DNA of 64,000 nt, taken from positions 79,602-143,601 of the forward strand of contig JARWIR010000216.1 of the NCBI GenBank assembly GCA_029959085.1. Direction: 5' to 3'. Both the position numbers and the translations under genes were made by a program. The number at the start of each line of letters is the position of its first letter. The stretch's first letter is position 1. Under the pieces are notes generated by a model. That model saw only the letters and a list, made by a program, of their open reading frames with translations, did no database searches and was not told the origin of the DNA. This DNA comes from Nemophila menziesii. Its lineage: Eukaryota > Streptophyta > Magnoliopsida > Boraginales > Hydrophyllaceae. Positions 45,000 through 63,555 of the stretch are shown here, piece after piece.

Positions 45000-45249
45000 G
45001 TTGGGTGTTTTTTTCCGAAAAATCGTTCTCGACACATGGGGTATTCGCTGCAGAATGCTATTCGAAGAAATTGCTAATAATACTTTTAAACTCAATCATG
45101 AACCGGAGGAAGAAGCTGAAAGACTAGGGTTTCTTATACCATGTCTAGCTCAGTCAATGCATGTGCTTGTGTGCAAGTGGTAGGAAAGCATTGCGTATAA
45201 AGATCTTGATCTCTTTATTTCCTATGCGTGGGTGAGAGTTTAAGTTCTT

Positions 45250-46520
45250 TCTTGAATTCAACGCTTTATTTATACGCTAGAAACGCTGGGTAACTTTATT
45301 GGTGAACTCACATAAATCGACTTTCCCATTGCTAATGAAGAAGAGCTTAACTTCATCCATTTCAGAGTCAAATTCGCTACAAGAGACCCTATGGTAACGG
45401 GGTTTTTGTTGAAAAACTCAAACGCGTAGCTTGGGTTGTGGTTGTCTACGAAATATTGGGGTTGTTTTGCTATAAATGTGGAATTTTGTGGCAATAAGAG
45501 TTCGTGTTTGGTTGGCATGGTACGCCCGAGGTGGAATTATGATGGCACAAGGTATTGCAATCGGAGTATAGAGACGTCAATTATAAGTGAAAATAAAGTA
45601 CTTCATGTTATTCTTAAAATGGATAGATGCGGGATATTTGATGAAGTGGTTAGGTTTTTTCCATATAGAAGGTTCGAAGAAAATATACATGATGAAGGAA
45701 ATGATTTGCTGTATGGTGGTCTTAGCGGGGCCAATACTATCTCTCACTTTTTTAATCATAATGTCTCGCTTTAAAAGATCAATTATTCACTCATCACTAA
45801 TTCTGAAAGGAGAAATCCAAAAGTCAATGTATGATTGTAGGTCGATTGTGTGCACCAATTTCATCTATAAGATTATTGAAAAAATTATGGGTTTTAGGCT
45901 ACAATTATATCCCCTACCGAGATAACAATCATCAAAAGGAGAAGCATCTAAGATGATATATTAATCGCTCAAGAAATCTCTTCTTTTCAGAAGAACAAAA
46001 CAAAATTAAGAAAATATTACGAGACAGTTAAAATAGATATGACTAAAACATATGATAAGGTCAATTGTAATGTCATGATGGAGATCCTCAAAAAACTCGG
46101 TTTTTGTGAAAATAGAGATCTTTGATTTATAATTATATATCTTCAGTTTCTTTTCAAATTAATTTTAATGGTAAACATTTACAGAAAATTCAACCAAACT
46201 AAGAAATTAGGCAAGGTGATCCGCTGCCCCCCCTTTTTTTTCTGAATGTTAACCGAGGGTCTAATTGGATTAATCAACCAAAAATTTCGGAAACGTAACA
46301 TTCAAGAAATTTCTATCTCAGGAATTATCCCAAACTCACAAACCTTCTCTTTGTAGATAACGCTCTCTTTTCCGTGAAGTTAAAAAAAATGAAACTGAGA
46401 ACTGTAAACATATCCTCGTGAAATACTGGGACAAAGATTTAATTTTACCAAATCCGTGATTCTCTTTTGTAACAGAACCCCGAAAGAAGTTTGTAAGTAT
46501 CCATTTATTGAGAACCTACC
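45250..46520 (+). mobile_element. LINE fragment in unit 2
   Basis: Counterpart of 26900-28200 with the same ORF1-knuckle to RT junction. It has additional small losses, for example part of the QPIMDDI coding stretch at about 45905. Confidence 0.75.
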
Positions 46521-47184
46521 CTAGCAAGAGTTGATTTACCTAAGAAACTAACTAAATTTGTGCGATATTTTTATGTATATTTCTTACAAAATGTACAATT
46601 TAGTATCATAAAATTGAATAGTTATAGCTAAAAAACATTATATTTTACCTTCATTGAAAAAAAAATCGCTTGTTATATCTATAAACTAGAAATTTTACTA
46701 TTTTTTAGTGGAAAATTATCAACATAAACAGAATTAAGATGGGAAACTATTAAGACTAATGAAGTAGTTTAAAATAGTAGATGATTTGTAAGTATAACAC
46801 AAAATGTAAGTTTATAAATATCTATAATAAATATTTAAATTTCAAATTCTGTTTGGAACATACTGGGAAATTGAAATTAAATAACCTGTTATAGTAAGAA
46901 AGAAAATAACCATAAGAATTTATTTTATGGAAGAGTTTTCTGTTTCTTAGACGTTATAAATGTTGATGAAATAAGTGAATATTTTCTCTATAGCGAACGT
47001 ATTTTTATTAACATATATTTCAAGCAAAATTGATTAAAAAATACGTCTCCACGTGGGAAATTGTTATATTTATTGAGGTTATTTGAGTAGGGACCAAGTA
47101 ATTTCAGCTACAAGAAATTTTGGTACTAGTTCATCCTTTCTTAGGCTCCGAGTTGTCTTGTACACCAACTTATCTTTGACTTCA

Positions 47185-47249
<65 letters not shown>

Positions 47250-49975
47250 ATATTATATATATATGTGTGTGTGTGTGTGTGTTTGTATATGTATGTGGGT
47301 TTAGACTTGTGATAAAATATAAAAGTGATTCTTGTAGAATATGGAAGAGGATTTTTCTACTTGTTAAAGGATTTCTATATCATAGTGAAATTGAGTGAAC
47401 CTTAGGATAATCTCTTAACCACGTAAATATTATATCTCTTTTAGCCATTATTTTCTATATGTTTCATTTGGTCTACCTTTTTTTTTCTTTCCAACATACT
47501 GAAAAAAAACAAGTTAGTTAGGGATCATTTTTTAAGACTTTCTGATATTATCATGAGGGGGCACCATGTGAATTATTCTGATATATCTTTGAGGTTATGA
47601 ATTTTACTACAGTGTGATAAACATTTTATTTTTATGTGTGTAATGAATACACATATGTTTAAATGAAAAATTGTAGTGTTAATTACGGTTTCTCGTATTT
47701 ACGAATTGCTTGCTTACATTTTAGTGGGTTTAAATTCTGCCATTCATTATCTTGATAGAAGGTGCTTAATAGTTGAGAGAAACGACTATTTACGGTTAAT
47801 ATTTATATGTTTAATTTCATTTAGACCCTTGTTACTATTTTTAAGGCATATAACATTTGTAAATAATTAAAATTATTGCAATTTTGATGCATTGCATATG
47901 TAATTTATTGTGATTGTAATATAATATCATTCAGATCCATAATGTATAAATTATTGCATTTTATCCCGTTCAATGCAAAAAATTGTAATGAAACCAAATA
48001 AAATTGTAACTCGTCCCATTTATTTACTAATATATGGATTTAAAACTATTTCCACACCAAAATAATGCAGTTAGAACCCTACATTTACCAAATATGGCGA
48101 TTTTACACCTTCCAACATATTACATTGCAACCAGATTTATTTATTTACTAACAAATGCATTTAAACCCCTTGAATTTACATAATTGCAATCAGCCCTTGA
48201 CTGTACATAATATAAATTTGACCCATAAATGTATACACTATTACAGTTAGTCCCTATCATTGCACAAAATTATAATGAACCCCATATTTTTTTCATATTT
48301 ATTACTTTTATATCCTAACAATACTTCAAAACCCTCAATTTACATATTAATGCACTTACATCACTATATTATAAAAAACTGCAATCAAACCCTTTTATTT
48401 ACAAGAAAAAATAATAAACATAAGAGTGTGAGATATTTAAAATGATCCAAAATCATCCACACCAGACCTAATTGGACCACCCCATACCCTAATTCATTAG
48501 ATAAATGTATTTTTAAAAGTTATACCCTTCCTCCCGCCGGGTAGGTATATTGTAACACTCTACGGGGCGGGTAAAAGACCTGACTCACCAGTATTGCTCA
48601 CTCACGTGAGCTTTACTTACTTTTAAGAGAGAATGGGATTTTGAGAAAGAGATATAGTTATTTTCTTAATCTAGTATCGAGATTCAAATGTGAATGATGC
48701 ATGATAAACATAGAAGGTTTTTTAAGAGAAGAATTAATGAGTGTTTTTATTTTATAATTGAGACGTAGGGCAGGAGTTGCAAAACGTTTCGCTTGAAAAA
48801 CTCCTAACATATCACTAATAAAAAATAGGAACATCAAATTGACACATAATCCCAAAAGAAACGTTAATTTTATTAAAACTGGATTGTGTATAGCTATAAT
48901 TTAGTGTGACGCGACAATTTAAGAAGACAATGTGTGTTGAAGATGATAGTGATTGGATGTGGATGTAGGGGTGGTCGGAATGAGTTGGAGGTGAGGGTAA
49001 GGATTGTGATTTCTTAGCTTGTTAGTCAAAATTAACATTTCACTTAATTATTCCTCCAAATATTAGCAATGTTATGCTTACTTGGTCAGATAAGTCATTT
49101 TTTTAATACTAGAGATCAAAATATGAATTTGGTTTAGAAGAAATACTTTTTTTCTTAGTCATAAATTTAAAGAAGTATAGGCAAATTTATGATTAAATTC
49201 CAATTATTAGGTAAGCTTTAATAAAGCTGATAAAAGTATTACTCTTGAATGATAATGTTATTTCATTAACGTTATACGTGTTTTAGTTTTCATCTTGAAA
49301 TCTAAAGGAAGCTCATTAATATCGACACCAACCACCCTCATATTATATCTTTCAACTTATACCTTTAGATCAAACTAAAAAAAAAATTGACAGAACTTCA
49401 AACTTAAATGGAAAATATAATTTCTTATCAGTTTAAATCCAAAAACAATCAAATTATATGATATATATATTATTATATGAACCATTAAATCTTTAGGTGT
49501 TAAGAAAATCAAAACCAATTTTATAAATATTATGTTCTAGGTTTGAATTATTTTGATTTTAAGAGTGTGCCATAATAAAAGATTGATATCATTAAATATT
49601 GAGTTCTATGTTTATATCACAACATCTATACCAATTCTACGATTATTCAAACAACGATTATACATACAAAAAATCAAGTTGTTTTACCCTTGTAATTTTC
49701 CGAAAATGTTTAAAATTTCTCACACCCAACACAAATTTACGAGTACAATAGTTATTTGATTTAATCCAAGATCTCTTATTGACCAAATTCATTGTATATA
49801 ATCAAGGTATAATTGCTAATTAGGTTTACAACCTTATAAATCATGCCTTAAGAAATTCAGCTTAAAAGTTTGGATAAATAAGGTCCAAAATATTTGTTTT
49901 AGCTGTATAATATACCTAATATAACCTTAAAACATAAAATAAATTAAAGAAAAAAGTAAAGATTGAATTAAAAAT
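46521..49975. other. Gene-free part of unit 2
   Basis: Counterpart of 28200-31650. It contains a compound microsatellite with a long (CT)n at 47189-47245 followed by (AT)n and (GT)n to 47285, the degenerate repeats (about 47860-48430) and repeat A (about 48590-49350). Confidence 0.6.
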
Positions 49976-50089
49976 GAGCCAATTGTTGATTGATGCCTAT
50001 TAAAAAACTTATTTAGAAAAAGGTGCCTAGAAATCCCAAATTACCCTTATAATTAACAATTAAAAAATAAGAAAAAAACTAATAATCAC

Positions 50090-50495
50090 ACACGCGCGTC
50101 GTCATAACTAATTCAAAAAAATCAAAAAAAATTATATTTGGATAAATCAAATTAATATTTACGTCTATGATTTTTTTCGAAATTTTCTGAATTTTTTGAT
50201 TTTTTTTTTTAATTTTTTTTTTCGCAGACACGAAATTACATGTTTTAAACATGGAATTTCATGTTTATTTCACGGTTTAAAACATGGAATTCCATGTTTA
50301 AAACATGAAAATCCGTGTCTACGAAAAAAAAATCAAAAAAATGCAAAAAATACAAAAAATACAAAAAAAATCAAAATTTTTTATAGACGTAAATATTAAT
50401 TTTCTTTATTCAAAAATACAATTTTTTTAATTTTCTGATTTTTTTTGAGTTAGTTATGACGATTTTAAAAAAAAAATCACGGACGCGCGCGTGCG
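50090..50495. repeat. Long foldback (nested inverted repeat) inside the insertion
   Basis: The outer arms begin CGTCATAACTAATTCAAAAA and match the reverse complement of 50395-50465. The inner arms CGCAGACACGAAATTACATG and the reverse complement of CATGAAAATCCGTGTCTACG enclose further short ATGGAATTCCAT-type palindromes. RNA from it could fold into a hairpin with arms of well over 100 bp. Confidence 0.8.
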
Positions 50496-50515
50496 ATGGA
50501 ATTAGTAGTAGTAGT

Positions 50516-50655
50516 AGGTGGTGGTGGTGGTGGTGGTGGTGGAGGTGGTGATGGTTGTGGTGGATGTAGTGGTGGTTACATACATGGTGGTTGTGGTGGT
50601 GGTGGTGGTAGTTGTGGTGGTGGTGGTGGTGCTGGTGGTGGTGGTGGTGGAGGAG
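50516..50655 (+). repeat. (GGT)n-rich simple repeat
   Basis: Interrupted GGT/TGG repeats. They give spurious poly-Gly and poly-Val frames; not a gene. Confidence 0.9.
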
Positions 50656-50876
50656 GAGGAGAAAGAAATACCCTATTATTTAAAAATTAATATTGTATTA
50701 AAATAAAATAATATATTTAATAATAAGGGTAGTAAAGATATAGAAAATATAAAGGGGATGTTTTCTATAAATATTTATTTCATTAGGCATTTTTTTATAA
50801 AATAGATTATTGAAGACCTAAAAGAACAATTAGATAGTTTAATGAGGATGTTATAAAAAATAACCTCATTAAAAAT

Positions 50877-53087
50877 AGACATCAAACCTAATACTCACCT
50901 TCCCACCACACCGCTGCCAAGGAGAATTATCCACCATCATCATCAACAATTTTTTTTCACTTGTTATCATCAACAATAGAAGAACCCAATTAAGGTAACA
51001 AATTAATTTTTATTATTAAAATTTTAAATAAAGAATATATTATTAACATAATCTTATTACATTTACAAATTTTTATACGTTATCTGATTTATGTATAATT
51101 ACAGTAGGTTTTTTATTATCTTCTAATTAACCATCTTCACCTGCATAAGAAACCGCCGCCACCATCTTCACCATGTTCAACTCGGCGTGGCTATACCATC
51201 AACAATTGATCCCACCAAGCTTGCGATTCTGAAAAGGATTTTAAAGTACAACTTGTTCAAAGAGCCCACCAAACTTGTGCAAAGAGCCCACCAAATTTGT
51301 GAAGAGAGCACATCAAAGTAGGCTGGTCGGAATGGTGTAAGGTTTGATTGATAATGGTGGGTTATTTTGGTGTGCTAATCGGAATGGTGTAAATGGTGTA
51401 AGGTTTGATTGATAATGGTGGGTTGTTTGATTGTGCAACTGGGCTGATCGGAATGGTGTAAGGTTTGATTGATAGTGTTCAGAGAGCCCACCAAACTTGT
51501 TCAAGGATTGTAAGAAAATAGGCTGGCAATAATTATTAAGGGTATTATGGACTATAAATATTACAGAAATGGAAAAAACTTGTTGAAGAAAATTATATGG
51601 GTTGTGGAACTTTTGAATTAATCACTCTATAATAAAATTATAAATTAATTAAATCCAAATTCGGGATTTTAAAGGATATATAAAAATTTACTGATTATCT
51701 AATTTTAACACATTATTGTCCAATAAATAAATATATTCTAAGACTAAATAAATATGAATATAAAATGGAAAGAATTTACAAAGATTGCAATTTAAAAAAT
51801 ACCTAATTTTGGGAAAATTAGCGTATAAAAATTTCTGTTGAGTGGACCCCACATGTGTAGGTGGAGGTTGCGATCCTCCGAGGATGATGTGTGGCAGACC
51901 GAGTGGCAGTAGGAAGAATTCTGGTGGCACCCTTTTGGAGCAGGGTTTGAGATTGAGGAGTTAAAAAGGGGTATAAGGTGTTAATCACTAATTCTACACG
52001 TGTTTCTTATTCGAAACGTGTCTCCAAAGATAATATGTATCGTCTCAAATGACCATGTATCTTTAGTGACGACTATTGTCGCCTACGATGAGATTTTAAG
52101 TCCTCGGGAGACAAAAAAAGTCATCTCGTAAGATCAAAATCGATAAAGATACAATTGTTTTTAATTATTTAAAATCAAACATAATTTATCGCAAATAAGT
52201 TCTTTTGAGACAAAATGACGTCCTCTTCAATGACTTATTTCTTTAAAGACGACACTAGTTTTTCTTACAGTACATGCGAATGTTATTTTTAATATACCGG
52301 CCGGTGCCGACAAAATGTGTGGCACGTCGGCAATGACCCGTCGTTGGAAACAAAACTTATATCCTTTATAAAGATCTCGTCTCTAAAGAGATGCGATCTA
52401 CTTGTGTAATACTCATTCACGTGAGATCTATCATAATTTTTAGAGGGAACGGGTCGTGAAAGAGATATAGTTCTTTTCTTAATCTAGTATTGAGATTAAA
52501 AATACTGATGATGCATGATAAACATGGAAGGTATTATAGAGAAGAATTAATGAGAGTTTATATTCAATAATTGAGACCTATGGGTGAGTTGCAAAACATT
52601 TCGCATGAAAATCTCATAAGGTAATACCTATAAAAGATAGGACATCAAATTAACACATAAGCAATAAAGCAACGTTATTTTTATGATAACTAATTTTTTG
52701 ATAACTATAATTTAGTGTGACACTACAATTTTAGAAAATATATTACGAGGAATAAGGTGATAGGATTGAGAAGTAGAGGTAGCCGGGATGAGGTGGAAGT
52801 GAGAGTATAGGTTGATATTTTTTAGCTTGTTAGTTAAAATTAGCAATTCTCTTAATTATTCCTCCACACTTCAGCAACTTATGCTTACATTATTTGAAAC
52901 CTCATTCTTTTATACTAGAGATACATATTTGAATTTAGTTTCGAAGAAATCATTTCTTTTTCTTTTGTAATATATAAAATTTAGAGGGGTTTAGGCGAAT
53001 TTATGATCCAAGTCCAGTAATTTGGTAAAGATTAATACAGCTCAGACATGTATTACTCTTGAATAATAATGTTATCCAATTAATGTT
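50877..53087. other. Gene-free part of unit 2, counterpart of 31660-33859
   Basis: Contains the tandem repeat of about 50 bp (about 51325-51475) and most of repeat B. Confidence 0.5.
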
Positions 53088-53257
53088 TCTTTTTATTTTT
53101 TGGTACGTGGGTAGTACGGGCTAGTTTACGCGCACCACGACTAATCTCACGGAAATATGAAAGACCCCTCATGTATATTTTCAGGTAAATCAAAACTAGG
53201 TTACCCATGTTCAGAGAGGATTCGAGCCTTTTATCTCTCACTTTACCAAATTATCCC
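53088..53257 (-). mobile_element. tRNA-derived SINE (Au-like), unit 2 copy
   Basis: Same element as 33860-34028, flanked by ATTAATGTT (53079-53087 and 53258-53266). Its box B reads GGCTCGAATCC. Confidence 0.82.
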
Positions 53258-54200
53258 ATTAATGTTATGAGTGTGATTAATTTTCATCTTGAAGTTACAA
53301 GGAATCTCATCAATATCAATATCGACACCAACTACCTTCACATGGTATCTCTCAACTTAGGTACTATGAATAAAGATATAAACTCTTGAAATCCACTAAA
53401 TTCATTTTCAAACTAATCATATATACAATTAGTTAACTTGATCCATCAAGTATTCTTGATTCGTTGATGCACAAAATAATTTTCGATCTACTCTTAAATG
53501 CTATGCATTATCTTGATACATTGAGTAGTTTTGATCCATTGAATTTATCAAGTTTAATTATCAACGATGTTTACTTAATTTATTAAGTTATTATTGTTTT
53601 TATAATAGAGATCAAATTTTGAGTTTGGTTTCGAAAAAATAACTTCTTTTAATTTGTCATTTATAAAATATAAAAAGGTTTAGCCAAATTTATGATTTAC
53701 TTTTATTAGTTTGGTAAACTTTAATAAAGCTAATAAAAGTATTATTCTTGAATAATAATGTTATGTTACCCTATAAATGTTATGCAGGTGCTTAAATTTC
53801 ATCTTGAAGTCAAAAGAAATCTCATCAATATAGATACCCATCATATTGATCTCAACTAAACTTTAGACAAAAGTAAATAAATTGACATATCAGTTTAAAT
53901 CATAAAGCAGGCTAAATATATTATTTGTGTATTGTTCAATGAACCATTAAATTTTTTGGTGTTAAGAAAATAAAAACAATTTTTTAAATATTAAGTTTTA
54001 TGTTTGAATTATTTGGATTTCAGAAATATATATGCCATAACCGAACCTTGATGTTCGAGACATACGATATCAGTAAAATTGACAATAACATGTAGTGTTG
54101 AATTTTGCGATTTGCATTCATGTAAGTATGTTTTATATATAAGTTACTATATATTTTTCATCTATGATCTACAAAATTTTTAAACATGCAGAGTGGTTGA

Positions 54201-55043
54201 CTAATGGTTGAGAATGTTTAGGAGGGAAACTCGAGTTTTGATTAGACGCCTGAACAAGCATTCAATTTCTTCTTCAAGAACTTGAGTACTGGATTCTATT
54301 TCTCCAAGCAGACATTGAATTTCTTCAACTTGAGTTTCATTTTGTTTACTGATGAGTGCTTGTAGCACCGAATCAACCTTCTCGAACTCATTTAAATCAT
54401 CCTGTTTCGACACTTTCTTGGAATGTTGGATCAAGCTTGATACTCTCGACCATGTGTTTTTCCTTGATTTCCCCTTGTTACCCATGACATAGGACATCAA
54501 TGACTCAAACATGGACAAAGTAACTGATTCAACATTCTTTAAAGTGTGAATAGTAGCCACTGTTTCATGATTCTGCTCCGACTCTAGGGAAGCTTCGGTG
54601 TTATTGTTACTCTTCAAAGCCTTGAGCGATTTCTGAATCGTCTTTACTAATTTCTTTCTGGAAGATAAATAGACGGAGAGGTCATCCGAGTCCTTTCATC
54701 TTCGTAGGGCTGAATGAAGATCTTGCACATTTTGCTTTATCTGTGAAAAGAGGTCTTTAGTAGTTGAACAAGCATCCAATAGCCTCAGATATCCATCCAA
54801 TAATTGATCAACGCATGTTTCTTGGCAATCTTGTGAAATGGAAAGTTGAATATGTGGTAAATCAAGCAAATCATCTACAGTCATATAAGTTTCTTAGGCC
54901 AACAAATCTGTCGCTCATTGATGAAAATGAGGAGGTGGTAGCTTCAGATGCAGTTAATCTGCTCAAGCATTCATCAAACTGAGGAATGAGTGTATTGGAT
55001 TTCGAGGGTAAACTGTTAGAACGAGCATGTTCACGGGTTTTGA
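54201..55043 (-). pseudogene. DUF241 copy 3, start and promoter deleted, nonsense and frameshift
   Basis: The 3' part (54201-54617 and upstream) matches copy 1. Codon AGA has become TGA at 54696-54698 (after ALRR). A 2-bp deletion at about 54878 shifts the frame. The 5' end is cut at about 55037-55043, where GTTTTGA joins to sequence that lies at 26402 in unit 1, so the first ten codons, the TATA box and the spacer are gone. Clearly non-functional. Confidence 0.9.
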
Positions 55044-55554
55044 CTCCCATCTCTCCGTCAATTTCGTACATGCAATAAACCTGCTACATATTACAATATA
55101 TATAAGTGTTAGTTCCGTATTTCATTCTCTTTAATTCAAACCACTGAAAAACCTCTCCAATGTCAAAAAAAGATAACCGCGCTTTTCCTTTTGCCAAAGT
55201 GAAAAATGATAACTTATGAAAGTTTGAAGTTTTATTATTGTCAACAAGAACCTCCTCAATAAAAAAAAAAAAAAACCAACTGAGTTTATCTTCATGTTGG
55301 GTGTTTTTTCCCGAAAAATCGTTCTCGACACATGGGGTATTCGCTGCAGAATGCTATTCGAAGAAATTGCTAATAATACTTTCAAACTCAATCATGAACC
55401 GGAGGAAGAAGCTGAAAGACTAGGGTTTCTTAGACCATGTCTAGCTCAGTCAATGCATGTGTTGTGTGCAAGTGGTAGGAAAGCATTGCGTATAAAGATC
55501 TTGATCTCTTTATTTCCTATGCGTGGGTGAGAGTTTAAGTTCTTTCTTGAATTC

Positions 55555-56840
55555 AGCGCTATATTGATACGCTAGAAACGCTGGGTAACTTTATTGGTGA
55601 ACTCACATAAATCGACTTTCCCATTGCTAATGAAGAAGAGCTTAACTTCATCCATTTCAGAGTCAATATCGCTACAAGAGACCCTATGGTAACGGGGTTT
55701 TTGTTGAACAACTCAAACGCATAGCTTGGGTTGTGTTTGTCTACGAAATATTGCGGTTGTTTTGCTATAAATGTGGAATTTTGTGGCACAATAAGAGTTC
55801 GTGGTTGGTTGGCATGGTATGCCCGAGGTGGAATGATGATGGCACAAGGTATTGCAATCGGAGAATAGAGACGTCAATGAAAAGTGAAGATAAAGTACTT
55901 CATGTTATTCTTAAAATGGATAGATGCGGGATATTTGATGAAGTGGTTAGGTTTTTTCCATATAGAAGGTTCGAAGAAAATATACATGATGAAGGAAATG
56001 ATTTGTTGTATGGTGGTCTTAGCGGGGCCAATACCATCTCTCACTTTTTTAATCATAATGTTTCGCTTTAAAAGATCAATTATTCACTCATCACTATTTC
56101 TGAAAGGAGAAATCCAAAAGTCAATGTATGATTGTAGGTCGATTGCATGCACCAATTTCATCTATAAGATTATTGATAAAATTATGGTACTTAGGCTACA
56201 ACCAATCATGGATGATATTATATCCCTTGCCGAGATAACATTCATCAAAGGAGATGTATCTAAGATGATATATTAATCGCTCAGGAAATCTCTTATTTTC
56301 AGAAGAACAAAATAAAAGTAAGAAAATATTACGAGACAGGTAAAATAGATATGACTAAAACATATGATCAGGTCAATTGTAATGTCATGATGGAGATCCT
56401 CAAAAAACTCGGTTTTTGTGAAAATAGAGATATTTGATTTATAATTATATATCTTCAGCTTCTTTTCAAATTAATTTTAATGGTAAACATCTCAAGAAAA
56501 TTTAGACAAACTAAGAAATTAGGCAACCTGATCCGCTGCCCCCCCCCCCCCCTTTTTTTTCTCAATGTTAACCGAGCGTCTAATTGGATTAATCAACCAA
56601 AAATTTCGGAAACGTAACATTCAAGGAATTTCTATCTCAAGGAATTATCCCAAACTCACACACCTTCTCTTTGTAGATGACGCTCTCTTTTCCGTGGAGA
56701 TAAAAAAAATGAAACTGAGAACTGTAAACATATCCTCGTGAAATACTGTCAAGCTTCGGACAAAGATTTAATTTTACCAAATCCGCGATTCTCTTTTGTA
56801 ACGGAACCCCGAAAGAAGTTTGTAAGTATCCATTTATTGA
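55555..56840 (+). mobile_element. LINE fragment in unit 3
   Basis: Counterpart of 26900-28200. The zinc knuckle is read most clearly here (FCYKCGILWHNKSSW, about 55750-55800). A C tract at 56539-56552 followed by T is expanded relative to units 1 and 2. Confidence 0.75.
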
Positions 56841-62601
<5,761 letters not shown>

Positions 62602-62770
62602 TCTTTTATTTTTTAGTACGTGGGTAGTACGGGCTAGTTTACGCGCACCATGACTAATCTCACGGAAATATGAAAGACTCCTCATGTATATTTTCAGGTA
62701 AATCAAAACTAGGTTACCTATGTTCAGAGAGGATTCGAGCATTTTATCTCTCACTTTACCAAATTATCCC
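62602..62770 (-). mobile_element. tRNA-derived SINE (Au-like), unit 3 copy
   Basis: Same insertion as in units 1 and 2, flanked by ATTAATGTT (62593-62601 and 62771-62779). Confidence 0.82.
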
Positions 62771-63555
62771 ATTAATGTTATGAGTGTGATTAATTTTCAT
62801 CTTGAAGATCGACACCAACTACCTTCACATGGTATCTCTCAACTTAGGTACTATGAATAAAGATATAAACTCTTGACATCCACTAAATTCACTTTTAAAC
62901 TAATCATATATACAATTAATTAACTTGATCCATCAAGTATTCTTGATTCGTTGATCCACAAAATAATTTTCGATCTACTCTTAAATGTTATGCATTATCT
63001 TGATACATTGAGTAGTTTTGATCCATTGAATTTATCAAGCTTAATTATCAATGATGTTTACTTAATTTATTAAGTTATTATTGTTTTTATAATAGAGATC
63101 AAATTTTGAGTTTGGTTTCGAAGAAATAACTTCTTTTAATTTGTCATTTATAAAATTTAAAAAGGTTTAGCCAAATTTATGATTAACTTTTATTAGTATG
63201 GTAAACTTTAATAAAGCTAATAAAAGTATTATTCTTGAATAATAATGTTACCCTATAAATGTTATGCAGGTGCTTAAACTTTATCTTGAAGTCAAAAGAA
63301 ATCTCATCAATATAGATACCCATCATATTGTAACAACTAAACTTTAGACAAAAGTAAAAAAATTGACATATCAGTTTAAATCATAAAGCAGCCTAAATAT
63401 ATTATTTGTGTATTGTTGATTGAACCATTAATTTTTTTGGTGTTAAGAAAATAAAAACAATTTTTTAAATATTAAGTTTTATGTTTGAATTATTTAGATT
63501 TCAAGAATATATATGATAACTGGACCTTGATATTCGAGACATACGATATCAGTAA

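Larger units (their letters stand above)
49976..50867. mobile_element. Mutator-like insertion with 9-bp TSD, only in unit 2
   Basis: The flanks ATTAAAAAT (49967-49975 and 50868-50876) are identical; units 1 and 3 have a single ATTAAAAATAGAC at this site. The ends are imperfect inverted repeats: GAGCCAATTGTTGATTGATG against GAGGTTATTTTTTATAACAT (reverse strand of the right end), both followed by a GCCTA(A/T)T block. Inside lie a long foldback (50090-50495) and a GGT repeat (50516-50655). No transposase gene. Confidence 0.82.
41907..54074. repeat. Tandem segmental duplication, unit 2
   Basis: Near-identical in order and sequence to unit 1 (for example 25030-25287 and 43347-43604 encode the same 85 residues by chance frame). 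12.17 kb including a SINE at its start and an 892-bp Mutator-like insertion. Confidence 0.92.

Noticed and set aside
50496..50706. Poly-Gly and poly-Val frames
   Set aside because: Translation of a GGT simple repeat in different frames.
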